A stretch of 64,000 nt of DNA from Primula veris (Eukaryota > Streptophyta > Magnoliopsida > Ericales > Primulaceae), in NCBI GenBank assembly GCA_963682055.1, contig OY821747.1:17782258-17846257 (forward strand), read 5' to 3'. This document shows, in pieces, positions 11,052-21,925 of the stretch; position 1 is the stretch's first letter; every line of letters starts with the position of its first letter. The notes beneath the pieces were generated by a model that worked only from the letters and a program-made list of their open reading frames with translations, did not search any database and was not told the origin of the DNA. The translations under genes were made by a program, and so were the position numbers.

Positions 11052-11056
11052 TATTT

Positions 11057-11075
11057 CTTTTCATGAGTGTGTTGT
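11057..11075 (+). pseudogene. Continuation of the interrupted ABCG exon (copy A)
   Basis: Immediately after the target duplication the ABCG frame resumes so that the family motif YYISFH is restored across the insertion (YYI before, SFH after). Downstream the sequence stops resembling ABCG proteins and a hAT-like repeat begins at 11102, so the final transporter exons are missing. Confidence 0.75.
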
Positions 11076-11492
11076 AAATTTGAACTGTCATTGCTTGCAT
11101 GCAGAGGCGTCTCTAATATTTTAGAGGCCCTAACAAAAATTTAAAAATGAGGCATTTATGATTTCAATTTATTACTCTCAAACTTGGTGTATTTTTTTAT
11201 CTGGATTGAAAACCGAAAAAGGTTATCTTTTTAGCTCAGGTTTTTGAAGATTTTGAGTTCTTTGTACATATACTATTCTGTATGAATTTGTATATGTTAC
11301 TGAAAGAAAACCCTTCGCCTCATCTACTAAAACTAGAAATTTAATGATGTTGTTTTCATGATTTATGCGATCACACGTACTGCTCTCTCTCTCTCTGTTT
11401 TGTCTTTTGATCAAAGTCAGAGATATTTTTTCCTGTTTTTAATCCTATGGGATTACAGCCACCAAAAAACATATATTTTCAAAGAATTGCAA

Positions 11493-11496
<4 letters not shown>

Positions 11497-11537
<41 letters not shown>
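11497..11537. repeat. (AT)n microsatellite
   Basis: About 20 uninterrupted AT units inside the hAT-like repeat; it creates an artificial Tyr-Ile reading frame. Confidence 0.95.
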
Positions 11538-11542
<5 letters not shown>

Positions 11543-11561
11543 TTTACTTTCTCTAATTATA

Positions 11562-11754
11562 CACTACAAAAAAATACTCAAATAGCGACGGGATTAGTGA
11601 CGGTATTTTTTGTTACGAGCTTATTAGCGACGGTTTTTGTGACGGCTTTGTGACAGTTTAGTCAATTTGCTACAGATTTGTGACAGATTTTTAAATTAGT
11701 GACAGACTTGTGACAGTTTTTGACTCTCACTAAACCAAACATTATTTTGTAGTG
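11562..11754. mobile_element. Small CACTA (EnSpm-like) MITE
   Basis: 193 bp, starts CACTACAAAAAAATA and ends TTATTTTGTAGTG, perfectly inverted over the outer dozen bases. Subterminal repeats of the form TAGCGACGG/TAGTGACGG/TGTGACGG are typical of CACTA elements. The related segment at 12260-12915 lacks it, which confirms an insertion. TTA occurs directly to the right and two bases away on the left, so the 3-bp duplication is not clean. Confidence 0.82.
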
Positions 11755-12254
11755 TTAATAGTTATCTATGGCCGAGTAGTTGGTTTTCTTACTAAAAAGT
11801 CCAATCAACCCGTGTTCGATTGTTTATGAAGACAAAATTTTGTTTTTTTATTTTATTATAAAATTTAGTACAGTACTAATGAACACTTTAATTTTTATTT
11901 AAGTTTCTATGTAGTCTTCTATATTTAAAAAAAACAGGAAATGACATGATTTGTTAAATAGATAACAGATTTGTTCCCTGATTTTCTTTAAAAAAATATT
12001 ATAATATAATTTTAGGTCGAATGCGAATTTTGTAAAAAAATTTCTTCGTATCATTGATTTTTTTGTTAAATGTGCTCAAATAATTGTATGTAATATTTTT
12101 TAGCATAATATTTTATCATTTATTATTCGTATCTTATAAATTTTATTTAAATACATTTTTTTTACGGAGAAAAAAATGCCTCATTTTTAAGGTGGCATAA
12201 GGCCCCTAAAACTCTGAAAACGGCCCTGCTAGGACCGGATTTTGAGCTATGCCC

Positions 12255-12915
12255 AAGAGGCACGGGTCTACAGCCCCCAAAAAACGTATATTTTCAAGAC
12301 CCCCGTTTAGCAAAATATTAAATAAATATATATATATGTGTATATATATATATGTGTGTGTATATATATATATGTGTATATATATATATGTATGTGTATA
12401 TATATATATATATGTATGTATAGATATAATTCATTTACTTTTTCTAATCAATAGTTATATATGGCCAATTGGTTGGTTTTTTTACTAAAAAGTCCAATCA
12501 ACCCGTGTTCGAGTGTTTGTAGAGACAAAATTTTGCTTTTTTATTTCATTATAGATTTTAGTACACTAATAAACACTTTAATTTTATTTAAGTTTCTATA
12601 TGGTCTTCTATATTTTAAAAAAAAAAACAGAAAATGACCTGATTTGTTAAATAGATAACAAATTTGTTTCTTGATTTCATTTAAAAAAAAAATTAGTATA
12701 ATTTTAAGTCGAATGCGAAGTTTGTAAAAAAAATGTTTCGTATCATTGATTTTTTTGTTAAATATGCTCAACTTATTGCTTCTAATATTTTCTAACTTAA
12801 TATTTTATCATTTATTAATCATATCTTATAAGTTTTATTTAAATAATTTTTTTAACGGAGAAAAAAAAGCTCCATTTTTAAAGTTGCCTAAGTCTCCAAA
12901 ACTCTTAAAACGGTC
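12255..12915. repeat. Second copy of the inner and right part of the hAT-like repeat
   Basis: Directly repeated relative to about 11450-12220: shared landmarks are CCCCCAAAAAACGTATATTTTC, an AT-rich microsatellite, GTTGGTTTTTTTACTAAAAAG, GTCCAATCAACCCGTGTTCGA and the end motif AAAACGGTCCT. It lacks the CACTA insertion. Within it, 12328-12422 is a mixed (TA)n/(TG)n microsatellite. Reading frames over it are repeat artefacts. Confidence 0.75.
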
Positions 12916-13097
12916 CTCAATCACTCCATAAAAATAGTTTTTAACCTTCTTATAAATTTATAGGAACTTCTGCGTTTGTTTGCTTGTGACTCATGAATTT
13001 ATTATGGATTAGTTTCTTTAATGAATCAATCAAAGATTAGATTGTTATAACATTACATACTTTCCAGTAGGTGTGCATATGGATTTTTTAGACTATC

Positions 13098-14201
13098 TGT
13101 AAAATCCCGTATTTTAATTTAAAATTTTTTATTTTGAATATTTATTCTTCTAAATAATTACTCATGTGACTATTTTGTTTTCATAAGTAAGAATACTAAT
13201 GTTTAGTTGTTTAAGTGATTTAAGGACCTTATGGTTACACGTTATCAAAGCTATAGAGTTTTAAAGGATTTAGAGGTATTTAATTGGTAAAATAATTTAC
13301 CATGGATTGATACATGGTAGTACTTTTAGGGATTAGCTGGTAAGAATTGGGCCTAGTAATTATGTAATTTACTTCGGTTAGAAATATTGAATTGTATAAA
13401 CGTATGATTAGGAATAATGGTGTAAGTTATAGGTCTTTGAATGCCTCACTAAGATGATTAATGACATGATTTGATTGTATTCATATATAAAATCGATGCC
13501 TTGTCTGAAGAGTAAATGTCAATTAAGAATAGTAAATATTATCTTGAGTTTTCTATAACGAGATGTTTGTATTTATTCCTATAACTACTATGCGTGGAAT
13601 ATTTAAGGAGAAATAATGTTACATGTATTCAAAGAGTTTCTGTTGCTATTAATTTATTAAGGAGGTAACCTTGCATGAGAAATTGAGACGGAAGTAATAA
13701 ATTGGTATAGAATTGTAGTATAAATGCTAAGCCAATTGTCATGCCATATACACGCTCATATAATGAATTCTTCCTTATTAATATAGATATATACACTAGT
13801 GCAAATAAATAAAGAAAGTTAGGTAGCATTTCCCTGATTAGATTCTATACTCTTTTACTGTATTAAATTATATTTTGAGTTTGTAACCTACGAGCAATTT
13901 AAATTCGTTTATTTCTTTTTATAAATTTGTCAAAACTGTCTCGTCTTGTAGCCGCGTTTGGCAAATACTTTCATTTATTGTTTAATTGTTCCTTTAGCTC
14001 GCTAATGTTTTCTTTTAAAAAATTTAATTTCGTACCAACATGTTCTATTTTCTTTTGTTTTAAAAAGGTCATGCCTCGATATCCGTATATATGGAATTTG
14101 GGGCGTGACAAGTTGGTATCAGAACTAACTAGGTTCTCTTTTCTTTGTTTTAAAAAAATCATGCCTCGATGTCCGTGTTCTATGGATTTTGGGGCGTGAC
14201 A
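13098..14201 (+). mobile_element. Collapsed gypsy/chromovirus-like LTR remnant (LTR + primer site + LTR end)
   Basis: A 1013-bp LTR-like unit starts TGTAAAATCCCG (13098) and ends GGGGCGTGACA (14110). It is followed by TGGTATCAGAAC at 14114-14125, one base from the usual initiator-tRNA primer site. After only about 10 more bases a second copy of the LTR end appears (about 14132-14201, again GGGGCGTGACA). Flanks are CTATC (13093-13097) and CTCTC (14202-14206), 4 of 5 identical. The coding interior and most of the 3' LTR were deleted by unequal or illegitimate recombination. The LTR end resembles that of the solo LTR at 50957-52785. Confidence 0.75.
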
Positions 14202-14660
14202 CTCTCCAGTAGAAATAAGAAACTCGGCTTTGATAAATTGGTCTCAACTTTCCAGTAGGTGTGCATATAGGTTCAACTTTTTTTAGCATAATTTTTTGTT
14301 TTCTAGCTCAGCTTATTTGTTTTTCAGCTTTATTTTGTGAATCATCTGAGTGTTATTGTCTTTAAAAGGCTACTGTACAAGTTTCGTACGAAGGCCATCA
14401 AGTTACTTTGAGCACACTGTTATTGTTGAAACATTAATATTTATTTATTTTGTTATTCCACTTTAAGGGAATAGATGGAAAGTACAAATACTAACAGGAC
14501 CACAAGATCACAAAATATAAGGCAATCTGGAATTGTGACTTACACAAATCATTTATCGACTTGTGTATGTGTATAAAAGAAATGAATAATAATAAAAAGA
14601 TAGCCTCTCTTTTTTCAAATATGGGTGGGATAGAATTTGTAAGAGTTTTAATACTATAAA
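14202..14660. other. AT-rich spacer, no gene seen
   Basis: 459 bp. The only notable item is a 21-bp word, CTTTCCAGTAGGTGTGCATAT without its last base or more, present at 14248-14268 and exactly at 13060-13080, i.e. on both sides of the LTR remnant. Confidence 0.6.
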
Positions 14661-15932
14661 TTGTTAGAATGGCATACTAAAATACATGATTTAGTGTTGT
14701 TTTAAGTATTTATTTATTAACAATGAATTATTTATTTGAGAATAAATGTGAGCAATGTTGTACATATTATTTATCTGTACATGTGTCTTTATTTTGATAA
14801 GTAATTTGGTGTGTAGAGTACGACTTACACACGGAAAATCAAACCACTGGTTATTATAGAGTATATTTTATCGTTCACAACTTTAGATGGAGTGAACAAC
14901 CATCGGTATAGTTGTAGCATAGAGTTTTAATAGGTTTGTCTTGATTACAGAAAACGGTTGAGTTCCGACTATTTGTGCTACTATACTTAGAGTATATTGA
15001 ACATGACAAAATGTTATTATTTTATAGTTCTGACCGGAATAAAATAATTATACCTAAAGATTTATTATGATTACTTGTACTCTTAATTCCTAAATTATTT
15101 TCGATACACACATTTATAGTGTATACTGCGTTATTTTGCAATGGATGAGACTTGTTGTGGTCAATAAACCCGTAGGTTGGACAGTGACATTATTTATATG
15201 ATGTGTGTCTATAATCGACAGAATTCACGTCGTTTAATAAGAATTGATGATATCCCCTCGAGAAGATTATAAGTTCTATTTGTGTCAAATTTTGCAAGTG
15301 TATTTTATATCCGATGCAACAAATAAGTTAAATGTTAAGTTTGAGAAAATAATATGTCAAGTAAATTAATTGTCAATGAATTATTTACTCGGTGGATATC
15401 TGTAATTTTAACATGAGGAGATATTTAATTATTTAATAATGTGCTCTCAAATATTATTTTGAGGAGGAATTAGAGTACAATTATATTATGTAGTGAAAAT
15501 GAATATAATTTACTGATAGAATATCCTAAGATTGGTAAAATATTAATTAGATAATATTATATTAATCTGGTTAATAAGATTATATAATATTTATTAATTA
15601 AGTAATAATCTAACTAGAATTAGAGTTTTATTTTAAGTAGAAGTCTATTACTTTTAGTTCACTAGGTACCTGTTGTATCCTATATATACTGCTCTATGTT
15701 AAGAAAATGAAATACACAGATCATTAGCTCAAATATTAGAGTTAGGTTTCCTAGCAAGTTTAAGAGTCTAGCTCTCTATGGAGCAAGAAATATTATCGGA
15801 ATACGGCAGAAGATCAAGTGTGATGAAGTCTGCCCTCAGAGATATTTCCGTATCGTTTTTATATAACTCATATACACTATAATCAGGATCCAAGACCAGT
15901 TTTACGTTGTAAAATAAAACGTGTTTCCAACA
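14661..15932 (+). repeat. Copia-type LTR (5' LTR, family also at 48661-49920)
   Basis: 1272 bp, begins TGTTAGAATGGC and ends GTGTTTCCAACA. It is clearly homologous, with many substitutions, to the LTR at 48661-49920. It is followed by TGGTAACAGAGC (15935-15946), an initiator-tRNA-like primer site, which marks it as a 5' LTR in the plus orientation. Confidence 0.82.
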
Positions 15933-16255
15933 ATTGGTAACAGAGCTATGATTATACTGTTTATGGATTAATTTAATATGATTGATTAGATATTTAATTA
16001 TTATTATTGATTAAATTATCAATCGGAGATAGTATATGTTTGTACGTTTACATATTTAATGCAAATATCCATGGTAGTTTAATTAAAGTTTTTATACTGT
16101 TGGTTATACATGTTTGGATATGTGATATTATATGTTTTAAAATCGTATGTCGGTTGGCTTTCAAAGCTGGATGCTAACGTCACTTGTTCTCAATAGTAAA
16201 ACCTCGTGTATAAACATGTAAACATATTTTGTTTTGTTTTATGTTTGTTATAACG
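15933..16255 (+). other. Leader of the TGTTAGAA copia element with primer site
   Basis: Starts with the primer site at 15935-15946, then AT-rich non-coding sequence, cut by the short-LTR element at 16256. No coding sequence is visible. Confidence 0.6.
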
Positions 16256-16398
16256 TTATAAGATCGGTTATTTTTGTTATCATTATTATTTAGTTGGACT
16301 TATTTGTTATTTTGTTATTCACGTTGTTAGTCCTTTTTTATACTATTTGTAAAGAGTTGTTTTCTCATTGTTGGTTATGAATGCATTAGTTACGAAAA

Positions 16399-18051
16399 GA
16401 GTAAATTAGTCTTTAGTGACCTGCGTTTTGGCCTATTTTAGGATAAGTGACCTAAGTTTTTTTAATTTCGGTTTTGTGACCTAAGTTTAACTCTGTTAGT
16501 AATTTAGTGACCTGTCATCCTATTTTTCAAAAAAAAATATATTTGTTGCTAAAATGACTAAAATACCCTCAGATTTTGGAGGGAAATTTCAGTTTGTTTT
16601 CCCTCCAATTGCATATACAGCCAAATTAAATTTTTTTTTCTTTTCTTTTCTAATTTCGTTTTTTCTGTTATTTGGTTTTCAGATTTCAAAAAGTTGCCCA
16701 ATTTTACCTAAAATTTTTTCCAATTTTATCAAAAAAACTCTAACCATCAACCATCAAATTCCTTCATATATCAAATTAATATATTTTTTTATCAAATCAA
16801 CATCACTCTACCACTACAAATTATCTCCAATTTTACCAAAACAAAAAACTTCTTCCAGTTTACCAAAAAAAAAAAAAACTTCCCTAATTTTATCAAAAAA
16901 AAACCCTATCAACCATCAAACTCTTTCATATATCAAATTAATATATTTTTTTCTCAAATCAACATCACTCTGCCACTACATTTATCCTCAATTTTACCAA
17001 CAAAAAAAAAACATATCCCAATTTACCAAAATAAAACTTCACTCAGTTGATGGTTAGAGTTTATTTTTTGTAAAATTGGGTGAGTTTTATTTTGATAAAT
17101 TGGAATAGGTTTTTTTTGGTAAAATTGGGGATAAATGTAGGTAGAGTGATGTTGATTTGAGAAAAAAATATATTAATTTGATATATGAAGGAGTTTGATT
17201 GTTGATGATTAGGGTTTTTTTTTGGTAAAATTAGGGAAGTTTTTTTTTTTTTGGTAAACTGAGAGAGGTTTTTTGTTTTAGTAAAATTGGGGATAATTTG
17301 TAGTGGTAGAGTGATGTTGATTTGATAAAAAAATATATTAATTTGATATAGGAAGGAATTTGATGGTTGATGGTTAGAGTTTTTTTTTTTGATAAAATTA
17401 GAAAAGTTTTTGGGTAAAATTGGGCAACTTTTTGAAATCTGAAAACCAAATAACAGAAAAAACGAAATTAGAAAAGAAAAGAAAAAAAAAAAATTTGGCT
17501 GCCACGTAGAAGTGGGATTGCCAATCCCACGTCTGTTATATTTATTAGCATTTTGGATATGTAAAAGAGAATCTCCCGTATATATGTGAGTATATGTGTC
17601 TGTATAAGCCCTAATCTGGGTATATTGGTCATTTTGTTTAACTTAATTGGGAAAATACTGTTTTACCCTTTTAGTTAACAGACGTTATGGCACGTGACTG
17701 CACGTGGAACGTATTCCGTCCACTGAATTGACGCAAGGTCACTAAATTGCTAACAGAGTTAAACTTAGGTCACAAAACCGAAATTAAAAAAACTTAGGTC
17801 ACTTATCCTAAAATAGGCCAAAACCCAGGTCACTAAAGAGTAATTTACCCGGAAAAGACTGTTTTACCCTTTTAGTTAACAGACGTTAGGGCACGTGACT
17901 GCACGTGTAACGTATTCCGTCCACTGAATTGACGCAAGGTCACTAAATTGCTAACAGAGTTAAACTTAGGTCACAAAACCGAAATTAAAAAAACTTAGGT
18001 CACTTATCCTAAAATAGGCCAAAACCCAGGTCACTAAAAACTAATTTACCC
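16399..18051. mobile_element. Mutator-like fold-back element with 9-bp target duplication
   Basis: Flanked by TTACGAAAA at 16390-16398 and 18052-18060, exact and of MULE size. Ends are inverted: GAGTAAATTAGTCTTTAGTGACC left, GGGTAAATTAGTTTTTAGTGACC right when reverse-complemented, continuing for about 120 bp. The interior is itself a giant hairpin: about 16610-17050 is the reverse complement of about 17060-17500. The right terminal block is duplicated in tandem (about 17655-17850 and 17855-18046). A 167-codon frame at 16554-17057 is one arm of the hairpin and not a gene. Confidence 0.85.
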
Positions 18052-18164
18052 TTACGAAAAAGGGTGTAACTCTAGTCTTTTATCTTTCCTAAATTCTCTA
18101 CTTCTCGTATATATTTTCTCTGTTTTCTCGTCTAAATTTTTCCAACCCTTACAGGTTTTATCAT

Positions 18165-18177
18165 TGGTATCAAGAGC
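18165..18177 (+). promoter_or_regulatory. Primer binding site of the short-LTR element
   Basis: TGGTATCAAGAGC, two bases after the LTR end TTTTATCA; it equals the initiator-Met tRNA site TGGTATCAGAGC with one inserted A. Confidence 0.75.
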
Positions 18178-18262
18178 AGCTCCTTTCTGACTTGATTTTT
18201 GAGACATGTCTATCTTTTTTTCTCTCTATTAATTAATAAAATAAAATAAAAAGCTAAATATT

Positions 18263-18763
18263 ATGGATCTCCAAGCCATATTATCTCTAGTAAACAAGGA
18301 TATGGATCAATTGGATGAACAACGTCGAGGTCTAGAGAAAAAAATGGATAAAGTGATCGAAAAATTGTTAATAGTGGCTCGTGATCGTGGGGTGAAAATA
18401 CCAGATGGGTTAGAACATATGACAGCCGAAACCCTAGTCTCGCCGACCAGAGTTATTCATGTGCCACTACCAGCACCGCCACAACCACCACTGCACCCTG
18501 CACCGCCCCCGGCACAGCCCGTACTTTCCTCAACAACAACCGTAGACCATCCACCATCGCTTACTATCGAAACAAAACAAGAAACATTGTTTGAAAAAGA
18601 AATAAAAATCCATCCCGAGCCTAAGACTAAATTAGATGAAGAATCGGTGATTGTACCGCCACCGCTTCAATTATCCGATTGGTTTCCAACTACGTTGCAA
18701 CCAATAAAAAAGAAAAGGGACAGAGGCAGGTCGTCGCCTATGCCGCTAGCACCACTGCTGTAA
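18263..18763 (+). CDS. Gag-like N-terminal ORF of the short-LTR element (166 aa)
   Basis: First ATG-initiated frame after the primer site (MDLQAILSLVNKDMDQL). Residues about 10-45 are charged and helical, with coiled-coil spacing (MDQLDEQRRGLEKKMDKVIE). Residues 70-110 are proline-rich (APPQPPLHPAPPPAQP) and the rest is hydrophilic. An N-terminal coiled coil followed by a Pro-rich linker is seen at the start of some gypsy Gag proteins, but there is no zinc knuckle or capsid motif, so I do not assign a function. It ends at TAA near 18761, after which the sequence stays lysine-rich in another frame, suggesting a frameshift. Confidence 0.5.
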   Translation: MDLQAILSLVNKDMDQLDEQRRGLEKKMDKVIEKLLIVARDRGVKIPDGLEHMTAETLVSPTRVIHVPLPAPPQPPLHPAPPPAQPVLSSTTTVDHPPSLTIETKQETLFEKEIKIHPEPKTKLDEESVIVPPPLQLSDWFPTTLQPIKKKRDRGRSSPMPLAPLL

Positions 18764-19028
18764 AAAGAAAGCTGGTGGAGGCATGCCATCAGCGCCACCA
18801 GTAGCTCCGCTACCGTGGCCCGATGAACGTTGGAATAAGATAGAAGGGAAGAGAAAAAAAAAGATGAGTCAGGGAAAAGAAGAAAAGAGAGAGGAAAAGT
18901 TGAACAAAAGAAGAAAGAAGGTGAGGAATTACGACATGTTTTAAAAACTTTTTGAGGCTCAATTTATCGCAGAGATAACCGGAGGCGGAGAATTATTACC
19001 GCCGCTTGGGACTAAGCACGGGGGTATA

Positions 19029-21640
19029 ATGGCGAAAGATTCGTCCCCCATGCTTTTGCGTCAGCTAGGATTATGTCAATGGGTAATAAAGACTATTTTA
19101 CCCTTTATTGAAAATAATATTTCCATTACCACATTAACTGATCGCGATAAAATAAACGCACCAAAAATTGGTATTGTGGGGTATTACTCTTATGGCCGCG
19201 AGACGCTTATCGGTAGATTTGGTCGCGTCCCTATTTGTTTTGTGTATAATAAATTCCGACTTATATTTTTCATGCGCCATGACTCTAATGTTATTACTTT
19301 TGGTGATGGACGATTTCTCAACTTGTTGGCTAAACTTGAGAATCTGGAATTGATAAATTTGGGTTTTAGTACTCTTCTAATGGTGTTTGAGAGATGGAAC
19401 TTTACATTTGGTAAAAGGTGTCTAAAAGTTATGAAATTTAGCGAGAATATAAAGAGGTTATTTATGAAGAATCTGCAACTCGTATCGGTGTGTTCAGGTT
19501 GGCACACAATCACTTATGTGTTTCCAAAACTTTACCCGTGTGTATATTTTTATTTTATGACAGCTACGATAACATCAGGAAAAAACACTTTTTGACAAAG
19601 CAAACAACACCCGATTCTATTGAAATTCCGAGAGTAGGTAGAATATTCAATTATAGGTGTTTGGGTGCTAAAATAGCACATTTTGGGTCTACGAGGAAGA
19701 AGATGTGATATTTTAAAGTTTGGTAAACTTTGCTGTCTGTATTCGACTTGCTCAGGTTTGACAAGCTGGATAAAAATCTTAGCGGCACCCAGTAAACAAT
19801 CTCAGAATTGTAAAATATTTTGTGGAAAGATAGACGGGACATTAGGGATCGATTTGGGATTTAAATCGGTCCATTTGGAAAACGGGCAATGAATTATGAA
19901 TTTCTAAATTTGGGATTCTGCCCAGACTTTTCTGCTTTGACAGCTAAACTGTTGTGTATAAAAACAGTTGTTTGCAATAGAAGTACGTTTTTTTTTAACA
20001 GACAAACACTTTTATTCCATCAAAACAGTTTGGGTCCAAACCCAGTATACAAAAATCCAAAGGCAAACTATTACAAAAAAGATTTGCAGCAAAACAAACC
20101 AAACATAGAAAAACAAATCATAGGTACTAATATCAAAACACAAAGTTCTTAATATCCTTAGTTGATCCTTCTAATATGCGGGATACGCATATTATCCAAA
20201 CAGAGATGAGCTCGCACACTTTTATGTAGTTCACTTTCCTCCTACATTGTAAAATTTACACCATTTGATCCCATTTTGGCTAAGCAATCAGCTACATAAT
20301 TTTGTTCTCTGTATATATGAACAACTTCATATACAAGCATTTCTCTCAACTCAACAATTTCATCTCATATTCCAGCAAGTGCAATATGAGGAGACACATT
20401 GCATTTTAACTCATGAATCAGCGTCAAAGCATCAGATTCATCCTAGGCTATAACAAATTTGCAGTCCTACTAACATAGATTTGGCTTCCATAAACAAACA
20501 TGACAACTCATTTGCCTCAAATGCATATGCAAACAAACATTTACCATCTTCATTCCTCAACGTCCTCCCCCCACTCACATTTTCAAAATACTTTTAAAAG
20601 ATCCATCTGTATTTAGATTTAATCTCCCTTTTGGCGGGGCTAGCTAGTTCACAAAGATAACTTGTTTTGCCTTACAAGGCTTAGTGACAATACCCAAAGT
20701 TGTTAAGCTTAACTCATCAAAATTCCTTAATTTTGTCTCTGGCTCCACACACATATTTATTCCTTTTAGTCATACTTCCACTTTGTTAATCACCCTTTCT
20801 TTACACATATCTTCATTGTTATGCTTATAGTTAACTTTGCTTATCCATAGCTCCCAAAATATTAGGCAAGGAACTATGCTAACTAGCATATGTACTTGAT
20901 TCTCCAACATTCTCCAACCCAATAGAAGTACGTTTTCTATTTGGTTGAAATTTGCTTTGTTTGTAAGGGACTCATATATGGGTTTTTTGGCGCAAAAATC
21001 ACAACATTTGGATAAACAGGCACCGAGATACGACTTTTTAAAGTCCAGTGAGTTGGGCTGTCATGACCGGACCTGGACAGAATCGAAGAACCGGAGTAAA
21101 ACCAGTTTTCCACTTAGTAAACGACATCCAAATTTGATAAAACTTGGTGATATCATACCTAATACGCCACAGAATGTTTTGAGATTGACTTCGCTCAATT
21201 CGGATGCACGGTTTGGGAGTTATAATTTTCTGAAATTGGCTATTGGTATCCGTGTGTGTAATTATGGTTCCAACCCGCCTAGTGCTTATATTGATCCTTA
21301 TTGGGAATATTTCGAATGTGGTTATCTAGAAGAGATTGATACTCGAACTGGGTCTGTAAAAGAACTTTTTAGTATTGGTGGTGATGACTTCGATGCGTAT
21401 TGTGATCATGTCTTACATGGGATATTTCGAGATGATATTTGGTTCTTTTGGGACTTTTTGTTCGGTCGTGCGCCAAATATCCGGAGAAATAATCATTTTA
21501 CAGGTTGGAAGAGCTTGATCAAAGCTCCATATGACTGTGTTAGAGAACGGTTGAGAGGATGGAAGAGTGTGTTTGATCTTCCGCCAGACCGTGGGAGACA
21601 TAACGCACATGTGAAACTATTTGCCGGACATCGTACTTGA
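19029..21640 (+). pseudogene. Unrecognised second ORF of the short-LTR element, split by a LINE
   Basis: Open pieces are 19029-19595 (188 codons), 19889-19991 and 20945-21640 (231 codons). Removing the LINE and one copy of its target duplication takes out 945 bases, a multiple of three, so the last two pieces rejoin in one frame. The product shows no protease, RT, RNase H or integrase motif. Phrases such as VITFGDGRF and VSVCSGWHTITY faintly recall RCC1-type beta-propeller repeats, but this is a weak resemblance. The C-terminal part (ARFGSYNFLKLAIGIRVCNY; DPYWEYFECGYLEEID) is unfamiliar. It may be a host-gene capture or a fast-evolving non-autonomous ORF. Confidence 0.4.
19992..20920 (-). mobile_element. 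5'-truncated LINE with RNase H domain
   Basis: Flanked by AATAGAAGTACGTTTT at 19976-19991 and 20921-20936, an exact 16-bp duplication typical of LINE target-primed insertion. The T-run at the left end is the poly(A) side, so the element reads on the minus strand. The minus strand codes, with breaks, for a plant LINE RNase H domain (RVT_3 type): NTDGSFK, GGGRTLRNEDGKC, then NYVADCLAKMGSNG near the end (about 20260-20660). The rest of ORF2 is missing. Confidence 0.85.
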
Positions 21641-21681
21641 GATCAACCTTGAGGCCAAAGTTGTTCTTAAGGGGGATGGAA

Positions 21682-21925
21682 TGATAAGATCGGTTCTTTT
21701 TGTTATCATTATTATTTAGTTGGACTTATTTGCTATTTTGTTATTCACGTTGTTAATCTTTTTTGATACTATTTGTAGAGAGTTTTCTCTCATTGTTAGG
21801 TTATGAATGGATTAGTTATGAAAAAGAGTGTAATCCTAGTCTTTTATCTCTCCTAAATTCTCTGTTTCTCGTCTATATTTTCTCTATTTCTCGTCAAAAT
21901 TTCCCCAACCTTACGGGTTTTATCA
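21682..21925 (+). repeat. 3' LTR of the short-LTR element
   Basis: 244 bp, TGATAAGATCGG...GGGTTTTATCA, with inverted ends TGATAA/TTATCA; matches 16256-16389 plus 18061-18163. Preceded by the purine run AAGGGGGATGGAA (21669-21681). Confidence 0.88.

Larger units (their letters stand above)
11102..12228. mobile_element. hAT-like non-autonomous element with long imperfect inverted ends
   Basis: The left end (CAGAGGCG, then TTTTAGAGGCC and AAAAATGAGGCATTT) matches the reverse complement of the right end (CAGGGCCG, TTTTAGGGGCC, AAAAATGAGGCATTT). The flanking 8-mers (CTTGCATG and CTAGGACC) do not match, so the target duplication is lost or the borders differ by a few bases. It contains an (AT)n tract (11497-11537) and a nested CACTA element (11562-11754). 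No transposase seen. Confidence 0.6.
16256..21925 (+). mobile_element. Short-LTR retroelement with no recognisable pol, carrying a MULE and a LINE
   Basis: LTRs are about 245 bp. The 3' LTR is 21682-21925 (TGATAAGATC...GTTTTATCA); the 5' LTR is 16256-18163 but is split by the MULE at 16399-18051. A primer site TGGTATCAAGAGC follows at 18165-18177 and a polypurine tract AAGGGGGATGGAA precedes the 3' LTR (21669-21681). Without the nested insertions the element is about 3.1 kb. The interior codes for a Pro-rich protein and a second unrecognised frame instead of protease/RT/integrase, so it is probably mobilised in trans. Flanking pentamers TAACG and GAACT match at 3 of 5 positions; the target duplication has decayed. 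Confidence 0.82.

Noticed and set aside
11358..12488. Frames rich in Tyr-Ile or Tyr-Cys-Val
   Set aside because: Translations of AT/GT microsatellites.
16554..17057. 167-codon frame
   Set aside because: One arm of the MULE hairpin, low-complexity Lys/Ser/Phe, mirrored on the other strand at 17231-17449.
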